Source: Pelagibacteraceae bacterium AG-422-D23
GTDB lineage: Bacteria > Pseudomonadota > Alphaproteobacteria > Pelagibacterales > Pelagibacteraceae
Direction: 5' to 3'
NCBI GenBank assembly: GCA_003213615.1
Contig: QCMQ01000003.1
Span: 1-64,000 of the forward strand
Length of the DNA stretch: 64,000 nt
In this document: positions 45,836-54,459 of the stretch, one piece after another
How the letters are laid out: every line of letters starts with the position of its first letter
Position numbering within the stretch: the first letter of the stretch is position 1
Notes under the pieces: generated by a model
Told to the model about the DNA's origin: nothing
The model's database searches: none
The model's input: only the letters and a program-made list of their open reading frames with translations
Made by a program: the position numbers and the translations under genes

Positions 45836-46589
45836 TTCGCATTGCCATCTAGATCATGAACCATTATTAAGTGACTTGTCTAACGTAATACAAAGATCAA
45901 AAGAAGTGGGTATAGAAAAATTATTAACTATCTCAACTTCGTTTGAAAGTTTTTCTAGAGTAAAAGAATTAATTAATAAAGATGAAATGATCTATGGTAC
46001 TATTGGTATTCATCCCCATGAAAGCTCTACAAATATTATTACTTCAAAACAGATCATTGAAAGTTTGAATGAGGATTCTAAAATTATTGGAATTGGAGAA
46101 ACTGGTTTAGATTTTTATTACAATAATAGCGAAAAAGACAAACAGATTGCAAGTTTTAAAGAACATATAGATGCATCCATAAAAACCAATACTCCATTAA
46201 TTGTTCATTCAAGAGATGCAGAAAAAGAGACTTTTGAGATTTTAAATGAATATAAAAATGAAAACCTTAAAATTTTGATGCATTGTTTTACTGGTTCAAA
46301 AGAATTCTCTGAAAAATTATTAACTTTGAATTCATTCTTTTCAGCAAGTGGAATAATTACTTTTAAAAACTCATTAGATTTACAAGAAACTTTTAGATCT
46401 ATTCCAATGAATAATATTTTAATTGAGACTGATAGTCCTTTTTTAGCACCCGTTCCTAAAAGAGGAAAAAAAAATGAACCATCATTTATTGATTTTACTG
46501 CTGCAAAGCTAGCTGAGATTAAAAATCTATCTAAAGAAGATCTTGTTAAAAAAACTACAGATAACTTTAATAAACTTTTTTTTAATTGA
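45828..46589 (+). CDS. tatD: TatD-family metal-dependent deoxyribonuclease
   Basis: TIM-barrel hydrolase of 253 residues, linked to DNA quality control or degradation. The metal motif HCH (DSHCHLDHEPL) is at the N-terminus. Glu in IGIGETGLDFYYN, His in LIVHSRDAEKETFEIL, HCFTGSKEF and Asp in ILIETDSPFLAPVPKRG complete the set. Despite the name it is not part of Tat export. It follows metG as in most bacteria and precedes a metallo-hydrolase. Confidence 0.93.
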   Translation: MIDSHCHLDHEPLLSDLSNVIQRSKEVGIEKLLTISTSFESFSRVKELINKDEMIYGTIGIHPHESSTNIITSKQIIESLNEDSKIIGIGETGLDFYYNNSEKDKQIASFKEHIDASIKTNTPLIVHSRDAEKETFEILNEYKNENLKILMHCFTGSKEFSEKLLTLNSFFSASGIITFKNSLDLQETFRSIPMNNILIETDSPFLAPVPKRGKKNEPSFIDFTAAKLAEIKNLSKEDLVKKTTDNFNKLFFN

Positions 46590-46594
46590 AATTA

Positions 46595-47365
46595 ATGAAA
46601 TTTATTATTTTAGGATGTGGTAGTTCAATGGGTGTACCAAGACCAGATGGTTTCTTTGGAAATTGTGATCCTGATAATAAAAAAAATTACAGAACAAGAT
46701 GTTCAGCTTTCATAAAAACTACAGATGAAAATATCCTTATTGATACATCTCCTGATCTACGACAACAACTTTTAAGACATAAAATAAAAAAAATTAATAA
46801 AGTATTATATTCTCATATGCATGGTGATCAAACACATGGGATAAATGATTTAAGATCCTTTTATATAAATAGCAGAAAACAGCTTGATGTTTATGCAGAT
46901 AAATTTACTTCTAAATATCTTAATTCTACATTCTCTTATATATTTAAAAGCATTTCAAAAGAATATCCTGCAACACTAAAACTTAATAAACTACCAAAAA
47001 AAATTTTTACAAAAAATAACAATAAAAAAATTGGTATTCAATCAATTATGGTTGAGCATGGTAAAGTAAAATCAAATTGCTTTATTATTAATAAAAAACT
47101 AGCTTATATCAGTGATGTAAGTAAAATTTATAACAAAGATCATAAATATTTTAAAAATCTTCAATATTTAATCATTGATTGTTTGTGGTACAATTTTCAT
47201 CCATCGCACTTTAATTTAGAAACTTCACTAGAAGTAATTAAAAAATTCAAACCCAAAAAAGCTATTCTTACAAACTTATCACCAGTACTAGATTATAAAG
47301 TTCTTAAAAAAAAGTTACCCAAAAATATAATTCCAGCGCATGATGGATTAACAATAAACTTATAA
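46595..47365 (+). CDS. Metallo-beta-lactamase-fold hydrolase (PhnP-like) with altered metal motif
   Basis: MBL-fold phosphodiesterase-like enzyme of about 256 residues. I prefer the ATG at 46595 over the TTG at 46586. GCGSSMGVPRPDGFFGNCDP is the family's opening loop, and SHMHGDQTHGINDLR is the metal motif. The expected HxHxDH is HxHxDQxH (His74, His76, Asp78, Gln79), so one second-site ligand is changed. A later His (MVEHG) and Asp (YISDVS) are present. Related proteins act as cyclic phosphodiesterases. The neighbour tatD is conserved next to this family. Confidence 0.82.
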   Translation: MKFIILGCGSSMGVPRPDGFFGNCDPDNKKNYRTRCSAFIKTTDENILIDTSPDLRQQLLRHKIKKINKVLYSHMHGDQTHGINDLRSFYINSRKQLDVYADKFTSKYLNSTFSYIFKSISKEYPATLKLNKLPKKIFTKNNNKKIGIQSIMVEHGKVKSNCFIINKKLAYISDVSKIYNKDHKYFKNLQYLIIDCLWYNFHPSHFNLETSLEVIKKFKPKKAILTNLSPVLDYKVLKKKLPKNIIPAHDGLTINL

Positions 47366-47902
47366 GCTATTTTCTATAGCTTTAATTACTTTTTTTGACA
47401 TTGGTTTTGTAAATGATGCAAATGTGTCTTGCACTTTACCTTCTTTATTAATCAAGATTTTATGAAAATTCCATTTTGGTTCAGCTGATTTACCATGATT
47501 TTTTTTTGCCCATTTAAATAGTTCATGAGCATTTTCACCTTTAACCTCAGTTAATGTTGTCAGAGGAAAGTTAATATCAAAATTTACTTCACAAAATTCT
47601 TTAATATCTACATTATTATTTTTTTCTTGATTAAATGAATTTGAGGGAACACCAAGAACAATTAAACCTTTCTCTTTATATAAATCCCACAATTCTTGTA
47701 ATTCTTCATATTGTTTTGTAAATCCACAATAACTTGCTGTATTTACAACTAAAATAACTTTGTTTTTGTAATCTTTAAAATTAATTTTCTCACCAGTTAT
47801 ACTTTCTATATTAAAATCATAAATTTTTTTTTCGTAGTTTGCAGTTGCTGAGTTTTTAAAAAAAAACATAACTATAGATAATAGAAATATTATTTTTCTC
47901 AT
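47360..47902 (-). CDS. Exported glutathione peroxidase-like thiol peroxidase
   Basis: Peroxide-reducing enzyme of 180 residues. Residues 1-21 form a signal peptide, and the peroxidatic Cys59 is in NTASYCGFTKQYEELQ. The Gln and Trp of the active-site tetrad appear in GVPSNSF... and KWNFHKILIN. A periplasmic location is unusual, since most bacterial members are cytoplasmic. It overlaps nhaA by 4 bases and converges with the metallo-hydrolase over 6 bases. Confidence 0.9.
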   Translation of the reverse strand: MRKIIFLLSIVMFFFKNSATANYEKKIYDFNIESITGEKINFKDYKNKVILVVNTASYCGFTKQYEELQELWDLYKEKGLIVLGVPSNSFNQEKNNNVDIKEFCEVNFDINFPLTTLTEVKGENAHELFKWAKKNHGKSAEPKWNFHKILINKEGKVQDTFASFTKPMSKKVIKAIENSL

Positions 47903-49080
47903 TTATTTGGTTTATTTGGTGTAAGTAATATTAAAAAATAACCAAATAAAGTTGACAACAGTGATCCAGTTAATACACCAATTTTTACACCATCCATATA
48001 TTGCATGTTTTCAACAAAAGCTAAATTTCCAACAAATAAACTCATTGTAAAACCAATGCCCGTAAGAACTCCCACTCCATAAAAATTATACCAACTTGTA
48101 TCGTTGGGCATTTGAGCTACTTTTAATTTAATAGATACATAAGAAAATATAAATACACCAAGTTGTTTACCTAGAAACAGCCCCAGTACAATGCCTAGTG
48201 GAACTTTATCAAGTAACGAAGCAAATGATAACCCTTCTAAAGACACACCAGCATTTGCGAATGCAAATAATGGCATTATTCCAAAAGCAACATATGGACT
48301 AATTGCATGTTCAATTTTTATTAATAAAGAAAAATCTTTTTCTTTTTTTCTATGAGGAATTGTCATAGCTAACAAAACTCCAGCAATAGTAGCGTGTATC
48401 CCTGAGTTATGCGTAAAATCCCATAGAAAAAGTCCCACAACTAAGTAAGGAAGAAATTTTTTTACATTAAACTTGTTAATTAATAACAAAACAATAAAAG
48501 CCAACAACATTAAAGTTAAGTACTTAATACTTAAATCTCCAGAGTAGAATAGGGCGATAATTACTATTGCTCCTAAATCATCTATTATAGCTAATGCAGT
48601 TAAAAATACTTTTAATGATAAAGGAACTCTTTTACCTAATAAAGATAAAACTCCCAAAGAAAAAGCAATATCCGTAGCTGAGGGGATAGCCCATCCATTT
48701 AAAGTTTCACCATCACCTAAATTTATGAAAACATAAAATAATGCTGGAACCAACATTCCTCCTACTGCAGCTATTATTGGCAATAAAGCTTGCTTTATAT
48801 TTGAAAGCTCTCCTTGTAAAAATTCTCTTTTAATTTCTAAGGTGACAAAAAAAAAGAAAATTGCCATCAGTGCATCATTAATCCAATGCAATACTGACAA
48901 TTTTAATCCAAAATTATTAATACCTATGAATAAATATTTATTTAGAGTAGCAAAATATAAATCTGCTAGTCCAGAATTACTTATAAATAATGCAATTATT
49001 GCAGCAAACAATAATACAAGACCACTTGCAGCCTCTAATTTAAAGAACCATCTAAAAGGTTTGGATATATAATTTATCAT
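47899..49080 (-). CDS. nhaA: Na+/H+ antiporter NhaA
   Basis: Twelve-helix membrane antiporter of 393 residues that expels sodium in exchange for protons. The N-terminus FKLEAASGLVLLFAAIIAL and the ion-site sequence LTALAIIDDLGAIVIIALFY, with the two adjacent aspartates that bind Na+, are both present. WAIPSATDIAFSLGVL is also typical. It fits life in seawater. It is transcribed after the zinc-ribbon gene and overlaps the peroxidase gene. Confidence 0.95.
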   Translation of the reverse strand: MINYISKPFRWFFKLEAASGLVLLFAAIIALFISNSGLADLYFATLNKYLFIGINNFGLKLSVLHWINDALMAIFFFFVTLEIKREFLQGELSNIKQALLPIIAAVGGMLVPALFYVFINLGDGETLNGWAIPSATDIAFSLGVLSLLGKRVPLSLKVFLTALAIIDDLGAIVIIALFYSGDLSIKYLTLMLLAFIVLLLINKFNVKKFLPYLVVGLFLWDFTHNSGIHATIAGVLLAMTIPHRKKEKDFSLLIKIEHAISPYVAFGIMPLFAFANAGVSLEGLSFASLLDKVPLGIVLGLFLGKQLGVFIFSYVSIKLKVAQMPNDTSWYNFYGVGVLTGIGFTMSLFVGNLAFVENMQYMDGVKIGVLTGSLLSTLFGYFLILLTPNKPNK

Positions 49081-49087
49081 AAAAAAA

Positions 49088-49561
49088 TTAAGTTAGGTCT
49101 ATAATAAATAGTTTTATATCTTGCAATGTTTCAAAAAGGTTAAATAGTATAATTTCTAATCCAGGAAATACATTAATTAGTGGAGCTTTTAGAGTATCAA
49201 GCAAGATAATTAATGCTACAAAAGATATAATAAATACTATCAAATAAGAAAAAAATTTAGATCCTTTGCTTGAAGACTTTTTGATAGTCACTGGAAATTC
49301 TTTTTTTATCTCAGGTTTGATTATTTTTTCTTGCTGTAACTTTTTACTAAATTTTAAATTTTTATCTTTTATCTCTATATCTGTGTCTATTTTGTTTTCA
49401 GAAATATTTTTCTTTAATGTTAATGGAGTCTCGCTTTTATCTTTTGCCTTATAAAACCAAACATTTTCGCAAGATCCGCATTGTAAATCTCTACCATCAT
49501 CAGGAATTAAATAATTTTCGATTTTAAATTGCTTGTTACAATTTGGACAAGTAATTATCAT
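49088..49561 (-). CDS. MJ0042-type zinc-ribbon membrane protein
   Basis: Protein of 157 residues. The N-terminal 38 residues form a zinc ribbon with CPNC and CGSC pairs (ITCPNCNKQF, LQCGSCENVWFYK). A Lys/Glu-rich linker (about 40-95) and one membrane helix near 100-122 follow. Such proteins are common next to ftsE/X or tRNA-Pro in alphaproteobacteria and have no established role. It is the first of three minus-strand genes and is divergent from the tRNA-Pro. Confidence 0.8.
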   Translation of the reverse strand: MIITCPNCNKQFKIENYLIPDDGRDLQCGSCENVWFYKAKDKSETPLTLKKNISENKIDTDIEIKDKNLKFSKKLQQEKIIKPEIKKEFPVTIKKSSSKGSKFFSYLIVFIISFVALIILLDTLKAPLINVFPGLEIILFNLFETLQDIKLFIIDLT

Positions 49562-49618
49562 GCTTCGTTATATACCAGATTTTATTGAAATTTCTTTTAA
49601 TTTTGGCATCATTATCCA

Positions 49619-49646
49619 TTGAAATTATCAATAACTGCTGTATTAG
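49619..49646 (+). promoter_or_regulatory. Predicted promoter of tRNA-Pro
   Basis: TTGAAA at 49619-49624 and TATTAG at 49641-49646 are separated by 16 bases. The predicted start near 49652 is 4 bases before the tRNA. The -10 is a moderate match only. Confidence 0.4.
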
Positions 49647-49655
49647 TACTCGGAT

Positions 49656-49732
<77 letters not shown>

Positions 49733-49738
49733 TCTATT

Positions 49739-50020
49739 ATGAAAAAAGCAATTATTTACATACCAAATAAAAATCCAATGCAATCCGGATTAGCAAAAAA
49801 TGATAAATGGATTTTAGAATTTAAGACAAAAAATCCAACAAAAAATCCTTTAATGGGTTGGGAAAGTTCATCTGATACTTATACAGAACTAAAGTTACAA
49901 TTTTCATCCAAAGAATTAGCAATTAATTATGCAAAAAAGAAAAAAATTGATTTTGAATTAATTCAACCAAGAAAAAGAAAAACTGTAAAAAAGTCCTACG
50001 CAGATAATTTTCTTAAATAA
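49739..50020 (+). CDS. NDUFS4-type accessory subunit of NADH:ubiquinone oxidoreductase
   Basis: Small soluble protein of 93 residues matching the mitochondrial and alphaproteobacterial complex I subunit NDUFS4/AQDQ. Visible features are IYIPNKNPMQSGLAKNDKWILEF, NPLMGWESSSDTYTELKLQFSSKELAINYAKKKKIDFEL and a basic C-terminal tail. It helps assemble and stabilise the matrix/cytoplasmic arm of complex I. This subunit is characteristic of alphaproteobacteria and supports the assignment of the window. It starts 6 bases after the tRNA-Pro gene. Confidence 0.93.
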   Translation: MKKAIIYIPNKNPMQSGLAKNDKWILEFKTKNPTKNPLMGWESSSDTYTELKLQFSSKELAINYAKKKKIDFELIQPRKRKTVKKSYADNFLK

Positions 50021-50023
50021 AAA

Positions 50024-51016
50024 ATGTTTAGATTTTTCACTGAAAAGCACTGGTTTATTTGGTCTTGGATAGGTTCATTCATAATTCTTTCATCGCTTTG
50101 GGTTCAAGTTGAAATAGATGTAAAAATTAATGAATGGTTTGGTGTATTTTATGACATGATACAAAAAGCACTTGCAGAACCAAACGCTGTTTCTATAGAG
50201 GAATATTTTGGAAGTTTATTTTCATTTATTACATTGGCAGGTATGTATATTGCCGTTTATGTAGCAATTAGTTTCTTTACAGCTCATTATCTATTCAGAT
50301 GGAGAACATCAATGGTCGAATGGTATCACTCAGTTTATGATAAAGCGCGAAAAATTGAAGGGGCATCCCAAAGAGTGCAGGAAGATACAATAAAATTTAC
50401 AAGAATCATGGAAGGATTAGGTACAAGTTTAATCGAATCAATAATGATTTTAATACAATTTATTCCAATATTGTTCGGATTAAGTATTGGTATTCCTATT
50501 TTCTTTTTTGGTGAATGGGAATATGGGTTAATAGTAGGAGCTTTAATTTGGACTATAGGTGGAACTGTTTTTTTAATTGTACTTGGTTATATATTAAGAT
50601 TAGTTGGTATTGAATACGATTTACAAAAACAAGAAGCCGCATATAGAAAAATATTAGTTATTGCAGAGGATGATGGTAGCGTAAGGCCAAAAAGAATAGA
50701 TGAACTATTTGATGATGTTCGTAAAATTCATTTTTTAAGTTATTTAAGATACCTATATTTTAATATTGGTCGTATTGCATATTTACAGGCAAATGTTTTG
50801 TCTGCTTATGTTTTTTTAGCCCCAGCTATTGTAGCAGGTGTAGTGACACTGGGAGTTATGCAGCAAATTATAAGAGCATTTGGTAGAGTTGAAGGATCTA
50901 TGCAATATCTATTAAAAGCATGGCCAACAATTATAGAGCTTGCTAGTGTATATAAGCGTTTAAGAGAATTTGAATCTAAGATTATACAAGAAAATATAAT
51001 CGATGAAAAAATTTAA
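50024..51016 (+). CDS. SbmA/BacA-family peptide transporter
   Basis: Inner-membrane protein of 330 residues of the SbmA/BacA type, proton-driven importers of peptides and peptide antibiotics. It has an N-terminal helix with WVQVEIDVKINEWFGVFYDMIQKAL, then SFFTAHYLFRWRTSMVEWYHSVYDKARKIEGASQRVQEDTIKF, which is the family core. Typical members have about 400 residues, so the loops and C-terminus are shortened. No ATPase domain is present. The stop overlaps glpX as TAATG, although no functional link is obvious. Confidence 0.88.
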   Translation: MFRFFTEKHWFIWSWIGSFIILSSLWVQVEIDVKINEWFGVFYDMIQKALAEPNAVSIEEYFGSLFSFITLAGMYIAVYVAISFFTAHYLFRWRTSMVEWYHSVYDKARKIEGASQRVQEDTIKFTRIMEGLGTSLIESIMILIQFIPILFGLSIGIPIFFFGEWEYGLIVGALIWTIGGTVFLIVLGYILRLVGIEYDLQKQEAAYRKILVIAEDDGSVRPKRIDELFDDVRKIHFLSYLRYLYFNIGRIAYLQANVLSAYVFLAPAIVAGVVTLGVMQQIIRAFGRVEGSMQYLLKAWPTIIELASVYKRLREFESKIIQENIIDEKI

Positions 51017-51960
51017 TGGCAATAGATAAAAAATTTGTAGATCAATTAATTACCGTAACATCAAAAGCAGCTTTAGCATCATCTTATCTAGTTGGAAAAA
51101 AAGATAAAATTGCTGCAGACAAAGCAGCTGTAGATTCAATGAGATCTAATCTAAATAATTTAGATATTCAAGGCCAAATAGTAATAGGTGAGGGAGAGTT
51201 GGATGATGCACCAATGTTATATATTGGTGAAAAATTAGGAACAAATAAAGGTCCAGAATTTGATATAGCAGTAGATCCATTAGAAGGTACTAATTTTGCA
51301 GCAAACAACCTTCCTGGAGCTTTATCTGTAATTGCTATAGGAGAAAAAAATAGTCTATTTAATGCACCCGAAACTTATATGGAAAAGATATCTGCTAGAG
51401 TTAGTGAAAAAAATGTAATTGATTTAGATTATACTGTTAGACAGAATATTTTTAATCTAAGTGATTACTTAAACAAAAGGCCAGAAACTTTAACTGCATG
51501 TATTCTTGATAGACCAAGGCATAAAAAAATTATAGATGAGTTAATTAAATTAAAAGTTAATCTAAAATTAATTACTGACGGTGATGTTTCTGGGGCGCTA
51601 CTTGTTACTGAAGAAAATTATAATGTCGACATTTTTTTAGGTATTGGTGGTGGCCCTGAAGGTGTTCTTGCAGCAGCTGCTTTAGATGCGTATAATTGTA
51701 ATTTTCAAGGAAGATTTTTGTTTAAAACAGATGAGGATAAAGCAAGAGCAAAAAAAATGGGAATAAATGATTTAACAAAAAAATATGAATTAAATGAAAT
51801 AGTAATTGGCGATTCTATTTTTTGCGCAACAGGTATAACCTCAGGTGACTTAGTTAAAGGTGTTAAAATTCTAGGTAACGAATTTATTTCAGAGACATTT
51901 GTCACACATAAATCTTCTGGTTTTAAAAAAGTGATAAAAATAAAACAAAATATTAAATGA
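51016..51960 (+). CDS. glpX: Fructose-1,6-bisphosphatase class II
   Basis: Gluconeogenic phosphatase of 314 residues. The metal and substrate motifs are GEGELDDAPMLYIGE, VDPLEGTNFAANNLPGALSVIAIG and LITDGDVSGALL, followed by IGGGPEGVLAAAAL. The class II enzymes may also act on sedoheptulose-1,7-bisphosphate. It is the last gene before the tRNA-Glu that begins the variable island. Confidence 0.94.
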   Translation: MAIDKKFVDQLITVTSKAALASSYLVGKKDKIAADKAAVDSMRSNLNNLDIQGQIVIGEGELDDAPMLYIGEKLGTNKGPEFDIAVDPLEGTNFAANNLPGALSVIAIGEKNSLFNAPETYMEKISARVSEKNVIDLDYTVRQNIFNLSDYLNKRPETLTACILDRPRHKKIIDELIKLKVNLKLITDGDVSGALLVTEENYNVDIFLGIGGGPEGVLAAAALDAYNCNFQGRFLFKTDEDKARAKKMGINDLTKKYELNEIVIGDSIFCATGITSGDLVKGVKILGNEFISETFVTHKSSGFKKVIKIKQNIK

Positions 51961-52004
51961 TAGGCTTGATTAATTTGTGATTTTACAATAAAAAGCAGCA
52001 ATTC

Positions 52005-52079
52005 GGTCCCTTCGTCTATCGGTTAGGACACGTGGTTTTCATCCTCGAAAGAGGGGTTCGATTCCCCTAGGGACCGCCA
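52005..52079 (+). tRNA. tRNA-Glu (anticodon TTC)
   Basis: 75 bases with acceptor GGTCCCT/AGGGACC, D arm GTCT/GGAC, anticodon loop TTTTCAT (anticodon TTC), T arm AGGGG-TTCGATT-CCCCT and encoded CCA. The anticodon stem CGTGG/CCTCG has a T-T (U-U) mismatch at its middle pair. It stands at the left edge of the surface-glycan island. Confidence 0.94.
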
Positions 52080-52082
52080 TAA

Positions 52083-52352
52083 ATGAACTATTACGTATAT
52101 ATTTTAATTAATAGTGATGAAAAACCTTTTTATACTTATGTTGGCTACACAAGTAACTTAAATAAAAGACTAATCCTACACAATACTTCCAAAGGAGCTA
52201 AATTTACAAGAGGAAGATTGTGGAAATTAATATATAAGAAAAAGCACAAAACAAAACAAGAAGCACTAAAAGATGAGTATAAATTAAAAAAAAATAAAAA
52301 AAAAAGAGAAAAAATTAAAGTGCAATATTTAATTAAAAATAATTTAATATAA
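52083..52352 (+). CDS. GIY-YIG-domain nuclease-like protein
   Basis: Protein of 89 residues of the UPF0213/YhbQ-type single GIY-YIG group. YYVYILIN and TYVGYTSNLNKRLILHN carry the paired Tyr and the catalytic Arg. The last third is strongly basic (KLKKNKKKREKIK), which fits nucleic-acid binding. Biological roles are poorly defined. It begins 4 bases after tRNA-Glu, and its stop overlaps the following glycosyltransferase start as TAATG. Confidence 0.85.
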   Translation: MNYYVYILINSDEKPFYTYVGYTSNLNKRLILHNTSKGAKFTRGRLWKLIYKKKHKTKQEALKDEYKLKKNKKKREKIKVQYLIKNNLI

Positions 52353-54454
52353 TGAAGATAGCTATTTTACTCCCATACAAAGAAAATTATTCAAGACTAA
52401 ATGCTGGAGCTGTATCTATATTTGTTAATGATACAACAAAATTAAGCAATTTTAAAAAGGGTATAAAAGTATACGGCTCTACAGAGTCAAAAAAAGTTTT
52501 AAATAACTATAAAAATATTAAATTCCAAAAAAAATTTTATCAAAGTAGTAGCAATAAATATTTAAAAAGTTTTTTAGATAAAGTTAAAAATAAAAAATTA
52601 GATATTCTTGAAGTTCATAATAGACCTCATTATGTTAATTTTTTAAATAAGTTTTCAAATTATAAAAAAGTATTATTTTTTCATAATGATCCTTTAAATA
52701 TGCAGGGATCCGTATCTGTAAAAGAAAGATTAAATTTATTAGATATTACAGATAAAATTATTTTTAATAGTAATTGGTCTAAATCAAGATTTTTAATTGA
52801 TTTACCATACGCAGCTAATAATGATAAGCTTAAAGTAATTCATCAATCAACATCAAAAACAAAAATAAATTTTAAAAAAAAAAAAAAAATTATATCTTTT
52901 ATTGGAAAATTAAATTCATCCAAAGGATATGATATTTATGGAAAAGCAATATTAAAAATATTAAATAAATATAAAGACTGGAATGCTATTGTAATTGGTG
53001 ATGAACCTAGACAAAAATTCTTTTTTGAACATGAGAATCTCAATCATTTAGGTTTTAAAGAAAATTCTTTTATATTAAATAAATTAAAAGAAGTAAGTAT
53101 AGCAACTGTTCCTTCTCGCTGGGATGAGCCATTTGGAAGATCAAGCTTAGAGGCAGCTAGTAGAGGATGTGCTTTAATAATATCTAATACTGGTGGACTC
53201 AGTGAAACTACAAATAAAGCTATAATTTTAAATAAAATTTCAGAAGATGAGCTTTTTAATAAAATTGATTATTTAATAAAAAATAAAAAATATAGAAATT
53301 CTCTTCAAAAGGAAACATATAATGATTTTTCACTTACGAATCAAAATGCAGCTAGTAAGATTGATAAATTACGAAATGAACTATTTGTTAATAAAAAAAT
53401 TAATTTAGTTAAAGATATAAAAAAACCATTAAAAATTCTTCATATAACAAATTTTAATGAAAGATTTGATGGAAGACTTCATTATAATACAGGCAAAAGA
53501 ATTAACAACGGCTTAATTCGTTTGGGTCATAACGTTTTAACAATAAGTGATAGAGATATAGTGTCTAATTATAAAAATTTAAAAGATCCAAAAGGTATAA
53601 ATACTTTAAATAATAAAATTATAAACTCATTTAATAATTTTAATCCAGATATGATTATTACAGGTCATGCAGATAATATTACACATGATACTTTTGAATT
53701 TATAAAAAATAAAAAAAAATCTTTGAAAATTGCTCAATGGTTTCTTGATCCAGTATCAAAATTTGGTCCAGATTTTGATAAAAATAAAAATAGACTTATT
53801 AAAAATATAAAATTTATAGATGCTAATTTTTTAACAACGGATCCAAATTCTCTTAATTTTAATATTAAAAATTCATATTTCATTCCAAATCCTGCAGACA
53901 AATCTTTTGAAACCCTTGAAAATTATAAGCATGATTGTGAAAATGATTTATTTTTTGCCATGAGTCATGGAGTACACAGGGGAATTTTGAAGAAAAATAA
54001 ATTCGATAACAGGGAAAAAATTCTTGAAGAATTATTGATTAAAAATAAGGAAATTAAATTTGATTTTTACGGATTTAATAATAGACAACCTATATGGGCT
54101 GAAGATTTTAAAAATCAGTTATCTAATTCAAAAATGGGACTGAATCTTAGCAGAGGTAAACCGCTAAAATATTATAGTAGCGATAGGATCGCTCAATTAA
54201 TGGGTAACGGCTTGTTAACATTTATAGATGAAAAAACATCATATTCTGATTTTTTTACAAAAAGGGAAATAATAACTTACAAAAATGTATATGATTTAAT
54301 TGAGAAAATTCTAAAATATAAAAATGATGATAAACAAAGAAGAATTATCGCAAGAAATGGAAAAATAAAATATTTAAAAATATTTAATTCAACTAATGTA
54401 GCTAATTTTATTATCTCAAAAACATTTCTTATTAAAAATAAATCATTCTGGTAG
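52352..54454 (+). CDS. Two-domain glycosyltransferase
   Basis: A 700-residue protein with two glycosyltransferase-like halves. The first (about 1-345) is GT4-like: an N-terminal Rossmann part, FIGKLNSSKGYDIYGKAIL, and the sugar-nucleotide site VPSRWDEPFGRSSLEAASRG with SNTGGLSE. The second (from about 362, LKILHITNFNERFDGRLHYN) resembles GT-B/CgeB-like proteins, with LSRGKPLKYYSSDRIAQLMGNGL near residue 600. It probably adds two sugars in surface polysaccharide synthesis. The substrate is unknown. It is coupled to the GIY-YIG gene and followed by an epimerase after 5 bases. Confidence 0.8.
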   Translation: MKIAILLPYKENYSRLNAGAVSIFVNDTTKLSNFKKGIKVYGSTESKKVLNNYKNIKFQKKFYQSSSNKYLKSFLDKVKNKKLDILEVHNRPHYVNFLNKFSNYKKVLFFHNDPLNMQGSVSVKERLNLLDITDKIIFNSNWSKSRFLIDLPYAANNDKLKVIHQSTSKTKINFKKKKKIISFIGKLNSSKGYDIYGKAILKILNKYKDWNAIVIGDEPRQKFFFEHENLNHLGFKENSFILNKLKEVSIATVPSRWDEPFGRSSLEAASRGCALIISNTGGLSETTNKAIILNKISEDELFNKIDYLIKNKKYRNSLQKETYNDFSLTNQNAASKIDKLRNELFVNKKINLVKDIKKPLKILHITNFNERFDGRLHYNTGKRINNGLIRLGHNVLTISDRDIVSNYKNLKDPKGINTLNNKIINSFNNFNPDMIITGHADNITHDTFEFIKNKKKSLKIAQWFLDPVSKFGPDFDKNKNRLIKNIKFIDANFLTTDPNSLNFNIKNSYFIPNPADKSFETLENYKHDCENDLFFAMSHGVHRGILKKNKFDNREKILEELLIKNKEIKFDFYGFNNRQPIWAEDFKNQLSNSKMGLNLSRGKPLKYYSSDRIAQLMGNGLLTFIDEKTSYSDFFTKREIITYKNVYDLIEKILKYKNDDKQRRIIARNGKIKYLKIFNSTNVANFIISKTFLIKNKSFW

Positions 54455-54459
54455 AAAAA

